Assembly: GCF_002086285.1 (NCBI RefSeq)
Contig: NZ_MVHU01000031.1
Coordinates: 1-56,363 of the forward strand
Source of the DNA: Mycolicibacter kumamotonensis
Lineage (GTDB): Bacteria > Actinomycetota > Actinomycetes > Mycobacteriales > Mycobacteriaceae
Length of the DNA: 56,363 bases
Reading direction: 5' to 3'
Every line of letters begins with the position of its first letter. Position 1 is the first letter of the stretch. Under the pieces are notes generated by a model, which worked only from the letters and a program-made list of their open reading frames with translations, ran no database searches and was not told the origin of the DNA. Position numbers and translations under genes: made by a program. This document shows positions 25,770-33,997 of the stretch, in pieces.

Positions 25770-27503
25770 TCATCCCAGCGGCGCCTCGATGCGGTAGCGC
25801 TTGAGCAGACCGTTGCCGAAGTCCACCTCGATCTCGCGCGTGGCCACCACGACCGCCTGGTCGTGCTGCATGGCGTAGCCGACCTCGGTGGTCCCGGGCA
25901 CCAGCGAGTACCCGATCGGCATCTGCCCCTTGGTCGCCCAGCGCGCCAGATACTGCGCCCACGACGCCCCGAGGCGCTGCTCCACCGGATCCTGGTCGGC
26001 CCCCACGGCGGCGGGCTGTTCGGCGCCGTCCGGGGTCGGGGTCGGTCCGCCACCGCCTACCGCACGCGTGAGCCGGTCCACCGCCCGGACCGAGCTGGCG
26101 ACCCGGGTGACCTTGCCGTCGTTGTCGACCGACACCCGGACCTCGCCGGCACCGGGGGTGATCACTGGCAGACCGTTGATGATCTGTTTGAACTGAACGG
26201 TCGTGCCGGTCACCACCGGGTCCAGCAGCTCGCCGTCGCCCTGGGCGCTGCCGCCGGCCTCGGCGGCGTACTGGACCTTGTCGAAGACCAACTCCGCGTC
26301 CCTGGTCAACCCGTACAAGCCGAGAGCCTCTTGGGCGATCGCCGCCGCTTGGCTCACCGGAATCTGGTCGCGGTTGGCGTAGTTGTGGTTCGCCAGTTGG
26401 GCTTCGATGGACCCGTCGGGGCCATATGCCAGCTGTGAGTCGCCGTCGCCGATGCGGAGGGCGCCGGTGGCCGACACCGGCACCTCGCGAGGAATGCTGA
26501 CCCGCAATCCGAAGCGATCGACCGTCGAGCGAAGAAGTTTCGGGTCGACCTCGACCGGCCGCAGTTGCGCGCCCCGAAGATCGGCTGGGACCGCGAACTG
26601 TCGCTCCCGCGTACCCAGGTTCGTCGGCGCCAGGCTGGATGCGTAGTACCAGCGCCACTGCCACCAGTTCTTGCTGACGTGACCGAAGTTAAAGAGGCGT
26701 TCGTTGTTGAGACGATCGGTGGCTTCGGCCTGGGTTGCCCCGCAGGCGACCACAGACGGCACCTGGCCGTGAGAGATTCGCCAGCTGGCATCCATCCACG
26801 CCGTGCTGAAGGACTTGCCTTTGTTCCACTCCTCGAAGAAGTACTTGCCGTAGTTGCCGTCGTCCAGGCTGACGGTCTCGAAGCCGAACAACATCCGGAA
26901 GCCCAGATTCGCCGACTTCCAGGTGATGATCGGGTTCAGCGGGGCGTACACCGGGCAGGCGAAACAGGTGGACCAAAACAGGTAGTTGGCGCGTTCGTTG
27001 CCCAGGCGCATAGTGCCGGCCCACGCATTGGTGCCCTGGTTGTTCCAGTTGCCGCCCAGCGGGAACCACACACTTCCGTCCGCGCGCCGGCCGCCGTGTC
27101 CGGAATGGTAGGCGACGTTGACCGCGTCCATTCCGTAGGTGTCCTGCCAGTCGTCGAAGTCCTCGTAGTAGGACCAGATTTGGACATTGCCGTCCTTGTA
27201 CCAGAAGTTCGGCGCGGTGAACTTGCCGACATAGCCGAGGAAGCCGCCGGCATCCTCGTGAGTCGACATCAGCGAACCGGCGTCGGCGAAAGTTTCGATC
27301 GAGAAGGCGCCGTAGGCATTGGCGCCACCACGGGCGGCGCCGTTCCCGGCAACGGACTGGGGCTCCGCGAGGGGATTGTCACCGACCGAGTTACTCAAAA
27401 CCATCCGGACGGTGCCGTTTCTACTGGGCGCAGCGGCAGGGATGACGCTGGGATCGGTTGTGGTTGTGGCCAGCGTCTTCAATCCGGCCTTCTTCGTGGG
27501 CAT
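25770..27503 (-). CDS. DUF6345-like predicted caspase-fold protease
   Basis: 577 residues from ATG 27503 (GGAG 6 nt upstream). The N-terminal half has VAYHSGHGG (His133/His136) followed about 45 residues later by WSTCFAC (Cys180/Cys183), the spacing and motifs of a clan CD His-Cys dyad. This resembles the DUF6345 family. The C-terminal third contains a PepSY/FTP-like module (QFKQIINGLPVITPG, VSVDNDGKVTRV) like those in metalloprotease propeptides, then a Pro-rich linker and a final domain. No signal peptide is seen. The protease assignment is inferred from motifs, not proven. Confidence 0.55.
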   Translation of the reverse strand: MPTKKAGLKTLATTTTDPSVIPAAAPSRNGTVRMVLSNSVGDNPLAEPQSVAGNGAARGGANAYGAFSIETFADAGSLMSTHEDAGGFLGYVGKFTAPNFWYKDGNVQIWSYYEDFDDWQDTYGMDAVNVAYHSGHGGRRADGSVWFPLGGNWNNQGTNAWAGTMRLGNERANYLFWSTCFACPVYAPLNPIITWKSANLGFRMLFGFETVSLDDGNYGKYFFEEWNKGKSFSTAWMDASWRISHGQVPSVVACGATQAEATDRLNNERLFNFGHVSKNWWQWRWYYASSLAPTNLGTRERQFAVPADLRGAQLRPVEVDPKLLRSTVDRFGLRVSIPREVPVSATGALRIGDGDSQLAYGPDGSIEAQLANHNYANRDQIPVSQAAAIAQEALGLYGLTRDAELVFDKVQYAAEAGGSAQGDGELLDPVVTGTTVQFKQIINGLPVITPGAGEVRVSVDNDGKVTRVASSVRAVDRLTRAVGGGGPTPTPDGAEQPAAVGADQDPVEQRLGASWAQYLARWATKGQMPIGYSLVPGTTEVGYAMQHDQAVVVATREIEVDFGNGLLKRYRIEAPLG

Positions 27504-27540
27504 ATCGACTCCAATCTCGATGGTGAGTTTGCTCTTTCCG

Positions 27541-27586
27541 ATCATCGAGCGGCCGAAAGCGCGCGCCTAGAGTACGGCACTACTTC
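27541..27586 (-). promoter_or_regulatory. Island promoter 4 (caspase-like gene)
   Basis: In transcription orientation the box is GAAGTAGTGCCGTACTCT (27586-27569), and the -10-like GATGAT (27546-27541) follows after 22 nt. Predicted start near 27534, 31 nt before the ATG at 27503. Confidence 0.65.
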
Positions 27587-27588
27587 AG

Positions 27589-28155
27589 TTATTCGACTGT
27601 GACGTCGGGCCTTTCGCTTTTCCACTTGCCTTCCGGTAGCCGAGCCGCGACGTCGCAACGCAGGCGGTCCACATCGAGTGCGCCCGGATCCCATTTGCGC
27701 GGATTCCACTCCCGGTGCCCGATCACGTGGGAGCTGGGCTGGCTCAGTTTGCGCAGAATGGCGGCACAACAGCGCACCAAGGCGTCGTATTGGGGTGTCG
27801 ACCAGCCTTCGGTGCCGGTGTTCACCGCCCGAATACCGATCGTGTGCCGATCGGCGTCGTCGGTGGGCAGACCGGGATAACGCCCCGAGCCGGCATGCCG
27901 CGCGATGCGGCCCGCGATGACGGTGACGGTGCCGTTCTGGGCAAGGTGGAGCTGCGCGAGCGGGCCGATCAGAGCGGGGGTGCCGCCCGCGATGCGCTCC
28001 GGCGGAGCCTCGTCAGCACCGGTGTGGTGGCAGATCACCCCCCAAATGTCGGTGAAGTCGCCGTGGCCGCAGAACCGCCATCGGGGGAACTCGACCACGT
28101 CGAGCCCTTCTGCGCGCAGCACCTCGGGCAACCAGAGCGGATTGTTCGAAGACAT
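27589..28155 (-). CDS. N-acetylmuramoyl-L-alanine amidase (Amidase_2/PGRP fold)
   Basis: 188 residues. It has zinc-ligand type motifs ICHHTGAD (His43/His44) and HVIGHREWNPRKWDPG near residue 145, plus the core strand RHTIGIRAVNTGTEGW. The fold cleaves the bond between muramic acid and the stem peptide, as in mycobacteriophage lysins and Rv3594-type proteins. The residue after IGI is Arg, whereas many relatives have Glu. There is no signal peptide or transmembrane segment. RBS GGAAGGAGG precedes ATG 28155. Confidence 0.8.
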   Translation of the reverse strand: MSSNNPLWLPEVLRAEGLDVVEFPRWRFCGHGDFTDIWGVICHHTGADEAPPERIAGGTPALIGPLAQLHLAQNGTVTVIAGRIARHAGSGRYPGLPTDDADRHTIGIRAVNTGTEGWSTPQYDALVRCCAAILRKLSQPSSHVIGHREWNPRKWDPGALDVDRLRCDVAARLPEGKWKSERPDVTVE

Positions 28156-28186
28156 CGAGCCTCCTTCCCTTACGTGCCCGTCGACA

Positions 28187-28233
28187 ACGCTAGGGCCGCA
28201 ACGCCTCCCGCGACACGAGTAGTGCGGTACCCG
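28187..28233 (-). promoter_or_regulatory. Island promoter 5 (amidase)
   Basis: Box CGGGTACCGCACTACTCG (28233-28216), with -10-like TAGCGT (28192-28187) after 23 nt. Predicted start near 28180, giving a 25-nt leader to the amidase ATG. It is back-to-back with promoter 6. Confidence 0.7.
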
Positions 28234-28265
28234 CCTCGGCGCCCTTCAGTCGGGCAGTGGTGATT

Positions 28266-28311
28266 CGAGTAGTCGGTTACCCTAGCTTCCGCGGCTCGAC
28301 CGGCGGATCCT
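28266..28311 (+). promoter_or_regulatory. Island promoter 6 (DUF5995-like gene)
   Basis: Box CGAGTAGTCGGTTACCCT (28266-28283), with -10-like GATCCT (28306-28311) after 22 nt. The predicted start falls on the ATG at 28318, so this transcript is probably leaderless. The box lies 32 bp from that of promoter 5. Confidence 0.65.
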
Positions 28312-28317
28312 CAGATG

Positions 28318-29157
28318 ATGAGCGCAATCCCGTCACCGCCGGTACCGTTGCCCGTCGCCACCACGCTGGACGACGTGGTCGAAACGATCGGCACCGTCGT
28401 CGACTGGTCGATCGGTGCGTCGAACCGTCTGGGATATTTTGCGGCGTTGTACAAGCGGATCACCATCGCGGTGCGAACGGCGGTGGCGCAGGACGCGTTC
28501 GAGGACGGCCCCCGGATGGAGCGGTTCGATGTCGCTTTCGCCAACCGTTATTTCGACGCACTCAACGGATATTTCCATCCGCAGCGCTACCCGGGACCGA
28601 CCCGCTCCTGGTGGACGGTTTTCGCGGCTGCGGACACTGCTAAGCCGATCCTTGTGCAGCACTTGGTCGCCGGAGTCAGCGCGCATATCGCTCTTGATCT
28701 CGGCATTGCCGCCACGCAGATCTCTCCCGGGCCCGACCTGTGGACGCTGCACCACGATTTCGACACGATCAATGCCGTGCTGGCCGGCCAGGTCAACGAT
28801 GTCGTCTCCCGGCTGAATCAGCTGTCACCGGCGTTGAGCGATCTGTATGCGGTGCTGGCTCCCAGCGAATTGTTCGCGATCAACGGTGTGGTGCGGGCGA
28901 TGCGCGACAGCGCGTGGCGCTTCGCCGCGCTGCTGGCCGTAGAGCCGGCGTTCGTGCGCCCTGCGACGATCCGGATCCGCGACCACACGGTCGCCGCGCA
29001 GGTGGTGTCAGTCTTCGATGCGCCCGCGCTGACCACCGTGTCCGCGGCGGTCATCCGCGAGATCGCCCAACGGGAAAGCCAGGATATCGTCCGGAACATC
29101 AAGGTGCTCGACGCGATCGCCGCCGCCCCGGCAGCGCCGCTCCAGACCACGCTGTGA
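28318..29157 (+). CDS. DUF5995-like hypothetical protein
   Basis: 279 residues, soluble and mostly helical. It resembles DUF5995 in its core: YFAALYKRITIAVRTAV, RFDVAFANRYFDAL, and the conserved AGVSAHIALDLGIA. Function unknown. Two ATGs are in tandem (28315 and 28318); the second sits at the predicted transcription start and is preferred for leaderless translation. It is the only island gene in this stretch on the plus strand and has its own box. Confidence 0.6.
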   Translation: MSAIPSPPVPLPVATTLDDVVETIGTVVDWSIGASNRLGYFAALYKRITIAVRTAVAQDAFEDGPRMERFDVAFANRYFDALNGYFHPQRYPGPTRSWWTVFAAADTAKPILVQHLVAGVSAHIALDLGIAATQISPGPDLWTLHHDFDTINAVLAGQVNDVVSRLNQLSPALSDLYAVLAPSELFAINGVVRAMRDSAWRFAALLAVEPAFVRPATIRIRDHTVAAQVVSVFDAPALTTVSAAVIREIAQRESQDIVRNIKVLDAIAAAPAAPLQTTL

Positions 29158-29169
29158 CGGCGCGGCGCC

Positions 29170-30303
29170 TCACGAGCCCTCCTGGTCGGGCCGGACGGCG
29201 GTGTTGACGGCGGTGTTCGGGGGTTTGGCCGCGTCGCGGTTCGGGGTGGGGATGCTGTCGAGCACATTCTGGGTCTGGATGTCGATCAGCCTGGTGAACG
29301 CCTGCTGCGAACCGCCGAAGATCAGCGCATACGCGACGAGCTGCGCGGTACCGGCGACGGCGACGTCCGGGCCCAGGACGCCGGCGCGGACCAGCAGCAG
29401 CCCGGCCAATGCCGTCAGTGCGCCGGTCGGCAACTTCACCAGCAGCGAGGCCATCGGAACCGCGTAGGGCGTTGAGGAGCCACGCATTCGGCGAATCGCG
29501 ACCGAACCCATCAGGCCGGCGCTGAACAGCCCGATGAGCTCCACCAGGAAGACATCACCGCCGCTCGGCGCCGATCCCCCGGTGGGGCAGGAGGCCGCGG
29601 TCGGATGGTTCGACGCGCACAGCACGAACCAATTCGGAGCGCACCAGCCGAGCAGACCAATCCCGATGGCGAACAGCGTGAGCACGAAAGTGGCTCCGAA
29701 GAGGAGATTGCGAAAGCTGCGCGTCCGGACGTGTTCGTCGGCACACGCCGCGTAGATCGCCCGCATGTCCTGCGCGATGTGGCCGCGGTCGTCGTCGGTC
29801 AGGTCCGGTTTCGCGGCGTAGCGCCGCAAGTCATCCAGGCGTGCATCGTGGGGTTTGAGCAGTAGCGCCGCGTGCGTGATGATGTCGGGCAGTTTCGCAG
29901 TGACGGTGTTCGGCGGCGACAGGCGAGTGAGCGTGACTTCGACCGCATTGATGTGCGCCAGCGCGCGGGCGACATCGACCCCCGTCCACGCGTTCCGCAG
30001 TCCCGGACGGCTTTGGACGACCGAATCCGCGGCGCGCAGCCTGCTCTTCGCCTCGGCCAGCCGGCGTCGTTGGGCCGCGGATACCGGGTCTCCCAACTGA
30101 TCGATCAGACAGTCGATTTCGACATCGAGCTCGACGATCCGGCTCTGCGCGTTTTCTCGCCACGCGGCGTGCAGCCGCCGTTTCGCCGGCTGAATGCCCG
30201 GCAGCAGCGTCGGCTCCGGATCGGATCGCGCTGCGCCGGCGTCCATCCAGCGCACGACGGCATCGGTGTCGGTGTTCGTGCGTTTGTCGAGTGTTCGGGT
30301 CAT
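29170..30303 (-). CDS. Hypothetical membrane protein, 377 residues
   Basis: Not recognised. About 190 soluble residues rich in helix and charge (possible coiled coil around DVEIDCLIDQL and RRRLAEAKSRLRAA) precede a C-terminal membrane region: NLLFGATFVLTLFAIGIGLL, then ELIGLFSAGLMGSVAIRRMR, LVKLPTGALTALAGLLLVR and VAVAGTAQLVAYALIFGG. Three Cys residues lie between the first helices. RBS CGGAGG precedes ATG 30303. It stands alone behind promoter 7. Confidence 0.65.
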   Translation of the reverse strand: MTRTLDKRTNTDTDAVVRWMDAGAARSDPEPTLLPGIQPAKRRLHAAWRENAQSRIVELDVEIDCLIDQLGDPVSAAQRRRLAEAKSRLRAADSVVQSRPGLRNAWTGVDVARALAHINAVEVTLTRLSPPNTVTAKLPDIITHAALLLKPHDARLDDLRRYAAKPDLTDDDRGHIAQDMRAIYAACADEHVRTRSFRNLLFGATFVLTLFAIGIGLLGWCAPNWFVLCASNHPTAASCPTGGSAPSGGDVFLVELIGLFSAGLMGSVAIRRMRGSSTPYAVPMASLLVKLPTGALTALAGLLLVRAGVLGPDVAVAGTAQLVAYALIFGGSQQAFTRLIDIQTQNVLDSIPTPNRDAAKPPNTAVNTAVRPDQEGS

Positions 30304-30339
30304 GACGCATATACCTCCGGGCGGTGGGCGTCTGAATCC

Positions 30340-30385
30340 AGCATCTGCCCGGCGCGGCCGGTCGGCACGAGTAGCGGTCTACCCG
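30340..30385 (-). promoter_or_regulatory. Island promoter 7 (377-residue membrane protein)
   Basis: Box CGGGTAGACCGCTACTCG (30385-30368), with -10-like GATGCT (30345-30340) after 22 nt. Predicted start near 30333, giving a 30-nt leader. Confidence 0.7.
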
Positions 30386-30395
30386 AATTCGGTCG

Positions 30396-31256
30396 CTATC
30401 GCGCACCCGGGTGAACGTCGGCGTCCGACGGCACATACTCCGCCGAACTATTGATGATCACGGCGGGATTGGCCTTGTCGATCTGGGACATCGCATCGAT
30501 GTGCCGGAGCGGATCTTCGAGGGTTTCCCGGGTGCCGAAGAACGGCATCAGGTCCGGCGCATTCATGGTCGGCGCGGGAGGAGCAACCATGACGAAGACC
30601 CTCGACATCGGATGATCCGAAACCAGGTCCTGGATCGCACCCGTCGAGGCGAACTGACTCTCCGAGCACAACACGCCCGCCTTGGTGTCGCCGAAGTCGT
30701 GTACCTTCCCCGCCTCGTCGAAGAAGGCGAACGGGTCTTTGGCGAAGGAGATCTGGGGCGGGTAACACGAATGGGTGTCCTTGAGCAACCGGCGGGTGAC
30801 GAAAACCCCGCTCACCGAGAGGCGTACCAGCCGGACCTTGCGCGAATCGATGTCGATCACCACCTTCTGCTCGACCGTCCCACCGGGCGGGAGAAGGGAC
30901 TCGTCGTACGGGGCGGCGAACAGATTGGCGTACAGCAGCTGGGAGTCGGCGGGCAGAGCGGGAGTTTCACGGTACTCGCCGCGCAGAATACGTCCGTACG
31001 GAGTCAGCCCGGCGAGCAGGCGTTCGGTGCTGGCCGGTTCCGCAGGTGTTCCCACGGGGTACGCCGTGACGCGGATCAAGGCCGCGTGCACGTCCGCCTG
31101 TACCGAACCACGATTGTGCAGGGTCGCTTTCGCCGACAGGTGGATGATCGGACCGGTCGAACCCGTCGGTGAGAGCTCAGTGCTGATGTCGATGAGCGGA
31201 CGTGCCGACGTAGGCAGGTACTCGGTCTGCATCCAGAATTGTCCCAGACCCACCAA
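30396..31256 (-). CDS. Hypothetical protein with N-terminal membrane anchor, start unclear
   Basis: Not recognised. A mostly extracytoplasmic-looking beta-rich protein (DIDSRKVRLVRLSVSGVFV) with a C-terminal FVMVAPPAPTMNAPD segment. The frame is open far upstream. Between 31256 and 31430 it has no ATG, GTG or TTG, yet it encodes a convincing positive-inside membrane helix (GRYARGAFSKG, then AAVAVALIPLVGLG) that overlaps the end of the preceding gene. Candidate starts are TTG 31256, GTG 31253 and ATG 31232, all of which cut the helix. A -1 frameshift from the upstream gene would keep it. Confidence 0.55.
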   Translation of the reverse strand: MVGLGQFWMQTEYLPTSARPLIDISTELSPTGSTGPIIHLSAKATLHNRGSVQADVHAALIRVTAYPVGTPAEPASTERLLAGLTPYGRILRGEYRETPALPADSQLLYANLFAAPYDESLLPPGGTVEQKVVIDIDSRKVRLVRLSVSGVFVTRRLLKDTHSCYPPQISFAKDPFAFFDEAGKVHDFGDTKAGVLCSESQFASTGAIQDLVSDHPMSRVFVMVAPPAPTMNAPDLMPFFGTRETLEDPLRHIDAMSQIDKANPAVIINSSAEYVPSDADVHPGAR

Positions 31257-31261
31257 GGGAA

Positions 31262-31735
31262 TCAGTGCGACAGCAACGGCTGCGCCCTTACTGAAGGCAC
31301 CGCGGGCGTAGCGGCCAAGTAGAGCACCCAGAGCACGGCGACACCGCCCACCGCCAACGCGATGCCCGTCACGCCCATCAGCTGGCTCTCGGGGCTGCGC
31401 TGGTCGACCATCCAGATATAGACCGAAAGGCCGGCGACGAAGACCTGACTCACCATCGCGGTCAACGCGGCTCCGTCGGATCCCTTGGCGATCTGAACCA
31501 GAGCCAGCACGCAGGTGATGCCGATCGCGCTCAACAGCGCCGTCCCGATCAGGTCCCACGCGGTGCTGGTCAGCGTCGCATTCCGCACGGCCAATCCGAG
31601 GACGAGCACGGCGTCGGCGCCGACCCACCCGGCCAACAGGATGCGTAGCGATCTGGGTACGCCGGCGAGATCGGGATCCTTGCCGGGCGCCTCGTGATCG
31701 TCGGCTTCATCGACGGATCGTTCAAGAGTGATCAT
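31262..31735 (-). CDS. Hypothetical four-helix membrane protein
   Basis: 157 residues. A short acidic N-terminus precedes four predicted membrane helices (ILLAGWVGADAVLVLGLAV, LIGTALLSAIGITCVLALVQ, LTAMVSQVFVAGLSVYIWMV, GVTGIALAVGGVAVLWVLYL). GAGGAG lies upstream of ATG 31735, 16 bp after the emfourin-like gene. It probably belongs to the metalloprotease-inhibitor transcript. Function unknown. Confidence 0.7.
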   Translation of the reverse strand: MITLERSVDEADDHEAPGKDPDLAGVPRSLRILLAGWVGADAVLVLGLAVRNATLTSTAWDLIGTALLSAIGITCVLALVQIAKGSDGAALTAMVSQVFVAGLSVYIWMVDQRSPESQLMGVTGIALAVGGVAVLWVLYLAATPAVPSVRAQPLLSH

Positions 31736-31751
31736 CGGTGCTCCTCGGGCG

Positions 31752-32015
31752 CTAGATCGTTTCTCGCACCAGGCTTGTCACCGACTGCGGTAACAGGCTT
31801 TCCGGTATCTCGCGGCGGGTCTCCCCCGCCGGCGTCCGGCGTGTCACCACATAGATGTAGCGGTCAGCACCGGAATCCCTCGGCAACGACGCCGCACTGT
31901 CGAGGAGGCGGTCCAGCTCTGCCCGGGCATCCGGTTCCAGCGCGTCGGCCTGAACCCGGCCGGCCGCGGGTAAGCCGGCCAAGCCGCCGCGCCGTTCGAT
32001 GACATATTCACTCAT
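31752..32015 (-). CDS. Emfourin-like inhibitor of M4 metalloproteases
   Basis: 87 residues from ATG 32015. The sequence MSEYVIERRGG, DALEPDARAELDRLLDSA, and DRYIYVVTRRT matches the emfourin pattern (a short beta sheet with an ELxxLL helix). Emfourin is the inhibitor co-encoded with protealysin-type M4 proteases. It starts 17 bp after the stop of an M4 protease gene, so the context strongly supports the call. No signal peptide, consistent with guarding the cytoplasm. Confidence 0.8.
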   Translation of the reverse strand: MSEYVIERRGGLAGLPAAGRVQADALEPDARAELDRLLDSAASLPRDSGADRYIYVVTRRTPAGETRREIPESLLPQSVTSLVRETI

Positions 32016-32032
32016 CGCCTGCCTCGATTCAG

Positions 32033-33079
32033 CTACGCGATGCCGACCGCCTCCCATGCGGCGTCAATCGCACTGTATACAGCGGTATCCGCCGCAAACA
32101 AGGATTTGGCCGCGGACCGGGTCAGGTTGGCGAATGACTTCATCTTCATGTTGGGGGTGGCCTTGGGACTGGTCAGTGCCGCATACCAGGCCTTGCCGGC
32201 CTTCTCCCACGACTGTCCGCCGATGGTCTTGGCGGCGAGATAGAACGCGCGATTGGGTATGCCGCTGTTGGTGTGCGGATCGCCGCCCGGCACGTAGTCG
32301 CGGTAGTGCCCCGGCTGCCGGGACAGGCAGTGCTGTGCGCCGGGATCGGCCATGTCGCGAAGGCAGGTGTAGCCCTTCGCGGCGGCTTTCGGGCCGATGA
32401 TGTCGGCTCCGATGAGCCAGTCGGCCTGGTCGACGGTCTGGCTCTTCCTCCACTGCCGGAACATGGTGCCGAACACGTCGGAAACGCTCTCGTTGAGGCC
32501 GCCGGCCTCGTTGGTGTAGTTCAGGCCCGCGGTGAACTGGGTTACGCCGTGGGTCAATTCGTGTCCGATCACGTCGGTCGACGTGGTGAAATCGACGAAC
32601 ACCTCGCCGTCGCCGTCGCCGTAGGTCATTTGGGTGCCGTTCCAGAAGGCATTCGAGTAGTGGACGTCGTAGTGGATCGACGACACCAGGGTCATGCCGG
32701 CGTCGTCGACCGAGTTGCGTCCGAAGCACTGGGCGTAGAAGTCGGCCACCGCCAGCGTCTCTCGGTGGACGCGGCCGGCGGTGGCGTCCGCGGACGAGTC
32801 CGGGTTGAGCACCGGGGCGCCGGGCAGCGACCGGGTGTTCTTACAGTTGAACACCGTCGATTCCGGTTGCGACGCCAGCCTGTTGGCGATCGCCTGACCG
32901 GTGAACAGCATTCCGGCCTGGGCGGCGCGGATCTGCGCGGTCCTGAGTTGACGCCACACCGGCTCGAGTGCACCGGTGTCACGTAACGCTTGACGGGACC
33001 GGGCGGACAGGGATTCGTCGGCGGCGAGTTCCTCCAGCACATCCTTGGGAACGATGAAACAACCGCAGTTACTGTGCAT
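32033..33079 (-). CDS. Protealysin-like M4 metalloprotease
   Basis: 348 residues from ATG 33079, after GGAGGGTGTC. Zinc motif HELTH (His173, Glu174, His177) and the third-ligand segment GGLNESVSD are intact; HTNSGIPNRAFYLAA carries the usual substrate-side residues. The N-terminus is a short protealysin-type propeptide (CGCFIVPKDVLEELA) and not the long FTP-PepSY propeptide of thermolysin. There is no signal peptide, as in protealysin itself. An in-frame upstream start at 33136 is possible but less likely. The emfourin-like inhibitor is next. Confidence 0.92.
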   Translation of the reverse strand: MHSNCGCFIVPKDVLEELAADESLSARSRQALRDTGALEPVWRQLRTAQIRAAQAGMLFTGQAIANRLASQPESTVFNCKNTRSLPGAPVLNPDSSADATAGRVHRETLAVADFYAQCFGRNSVDDAGMTLVSSIHYDVHYSNAFWNGTQMTYGDGDGEVFVDFTTSTDVIGHELTHGVTQFTAGLNYTNEAGGLNESVSDVFGTMFRQWRKSQTVDQADWLIGADIIGPKAAAKGYTCLRDMADPGAQHCLSRQPGHYRDYVPGGDPHTNSGIPNRAFYLAAKTIGGQSWEKAGKAWYAALTSPKATPNMKMKSFANLTRSAAKSLFAADTAVYSAIDAAWEAVGIA

Positions 33080-33138
33080 GACACCCTCCGGGCGGCTCAG
33101 GCTCCCATCCCAGGAGCACTCATTGGTGGATGTCACCC

Positions 33139-33185
33139 ATGCTGGATGCCGACGCCGACTCGGGTCACGAGTAGCCGACTACGCG
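33139..33185 (-). promoter_or_regulatory. Island promoter 8 (M4 protease operon)
   Basis: Box CGCGTAGTCGGCTACTCG (33185-33168), with -10-like CAGCAT (33144-33139) after 23 nt. Predicted start near 33132, 53 nt before ATG 33079; this also supports the shorter start for the protease. The transcript should carry the inhibitor and the two membrane proteins. Confidence 0.72.
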
Positions 33186-33202
33186 AAACCGGCACTGCCG
33201 CC

Positions 33203-33997
33203 TCATATTTGTTCGTAGTCGGCCGGCTCGACGCGCACGAAACCGCCGGCGCCGAGCACGGCGCGGGTCACCGGCGTCTCCCCGAGGCCCTGCTCGGGGC
33301 TGGTGAACGCGCTGTCCCAGTCCGTCTCGAAGATCGCCTCGAAATACTGCGCAATGCCCGGGTGCGGCACCCACAGTCCGGCCTCACGGTTCTTGGTGAC
33401 CGCCGAATCAGACCAGTTCTGCGAGGACACCAGCACCGCGGCGCCGTCGATCACGATCATCTTGTTGTGACAGTGCACCAACTGATCGGTATTGATGTAA
33501 CGGATGTTGTCATCCAGCTTGAGTCCGTAGTCCTTGGCCAGCACCTCGAGGTTCGCGTGCTCGCGCGGCAGATCGCCCCGGTCGAAGACCTTGCCTAGAA
33601 CGATGCGCACCTGCAGCAGCGGATGTTGGGCACGCGCCGCCGCGATGGCATCCAGGAGCAGGCGCACACCCGGCTGGTCGGCCTTGATGTACTGCTGCTC
33701 GATGACGATCGATGTCGTTGCGGTTCGGATCAGCTCGGGCACCACATCCAGGTAATTGTCCGGGCTGAGCACCGGCTGGACGGTCAGCGGGGCGTCGAGC
33801 CGGAACACGCGGCTGGGAAACAGTGTCGACGGGTGACGCGTGGGTGCTCGTTCGACGAGGATCATCCCCGGTTCCGGCGGCACGCCGAGCGCCTGGTCAA
33901 GACCTGCGGTGACCCGGGCCATGTCCCGGGTCAGGATGCCGGTGAACAGCCCGGCCAGCTCCGTGGAGCGAATCGCCAGGCCCGTGTCCCGATTACC
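33203..33997 (-). pseudogene. Phospholipase D-like gene, C-terminal part (split by IS)
   Basis: This is the second half of a PLD-superfamily gene cut by the insertion element at 33998-35447. It carries the second HKD motif, CHNKMIVIDG, followed by SSQNWSDSAVTKNREAGLW. The open frame continues into IS sequence but has no own start signal. Removing the IS and one copy of the 8-bp target duplication rejoins it in frame to the N-terminal part (35448-35974) to give about 437 residues. Confidence 0.85.
33990..33997. repeat. Target-site duplication, left copy
   Basis: CGATTACC directly left of the insertion element; identical to 35448-35455. Eight bases is the usual duplication for ISL3-family elements. 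Confidence 0.93.

Noticed and set aside
30396..31628. Full 410-codon frame as a real N-terminus
   Set aside because: The first 125 codons are Arg-rich and out of frame with a good membrane protein gene on the same strand.
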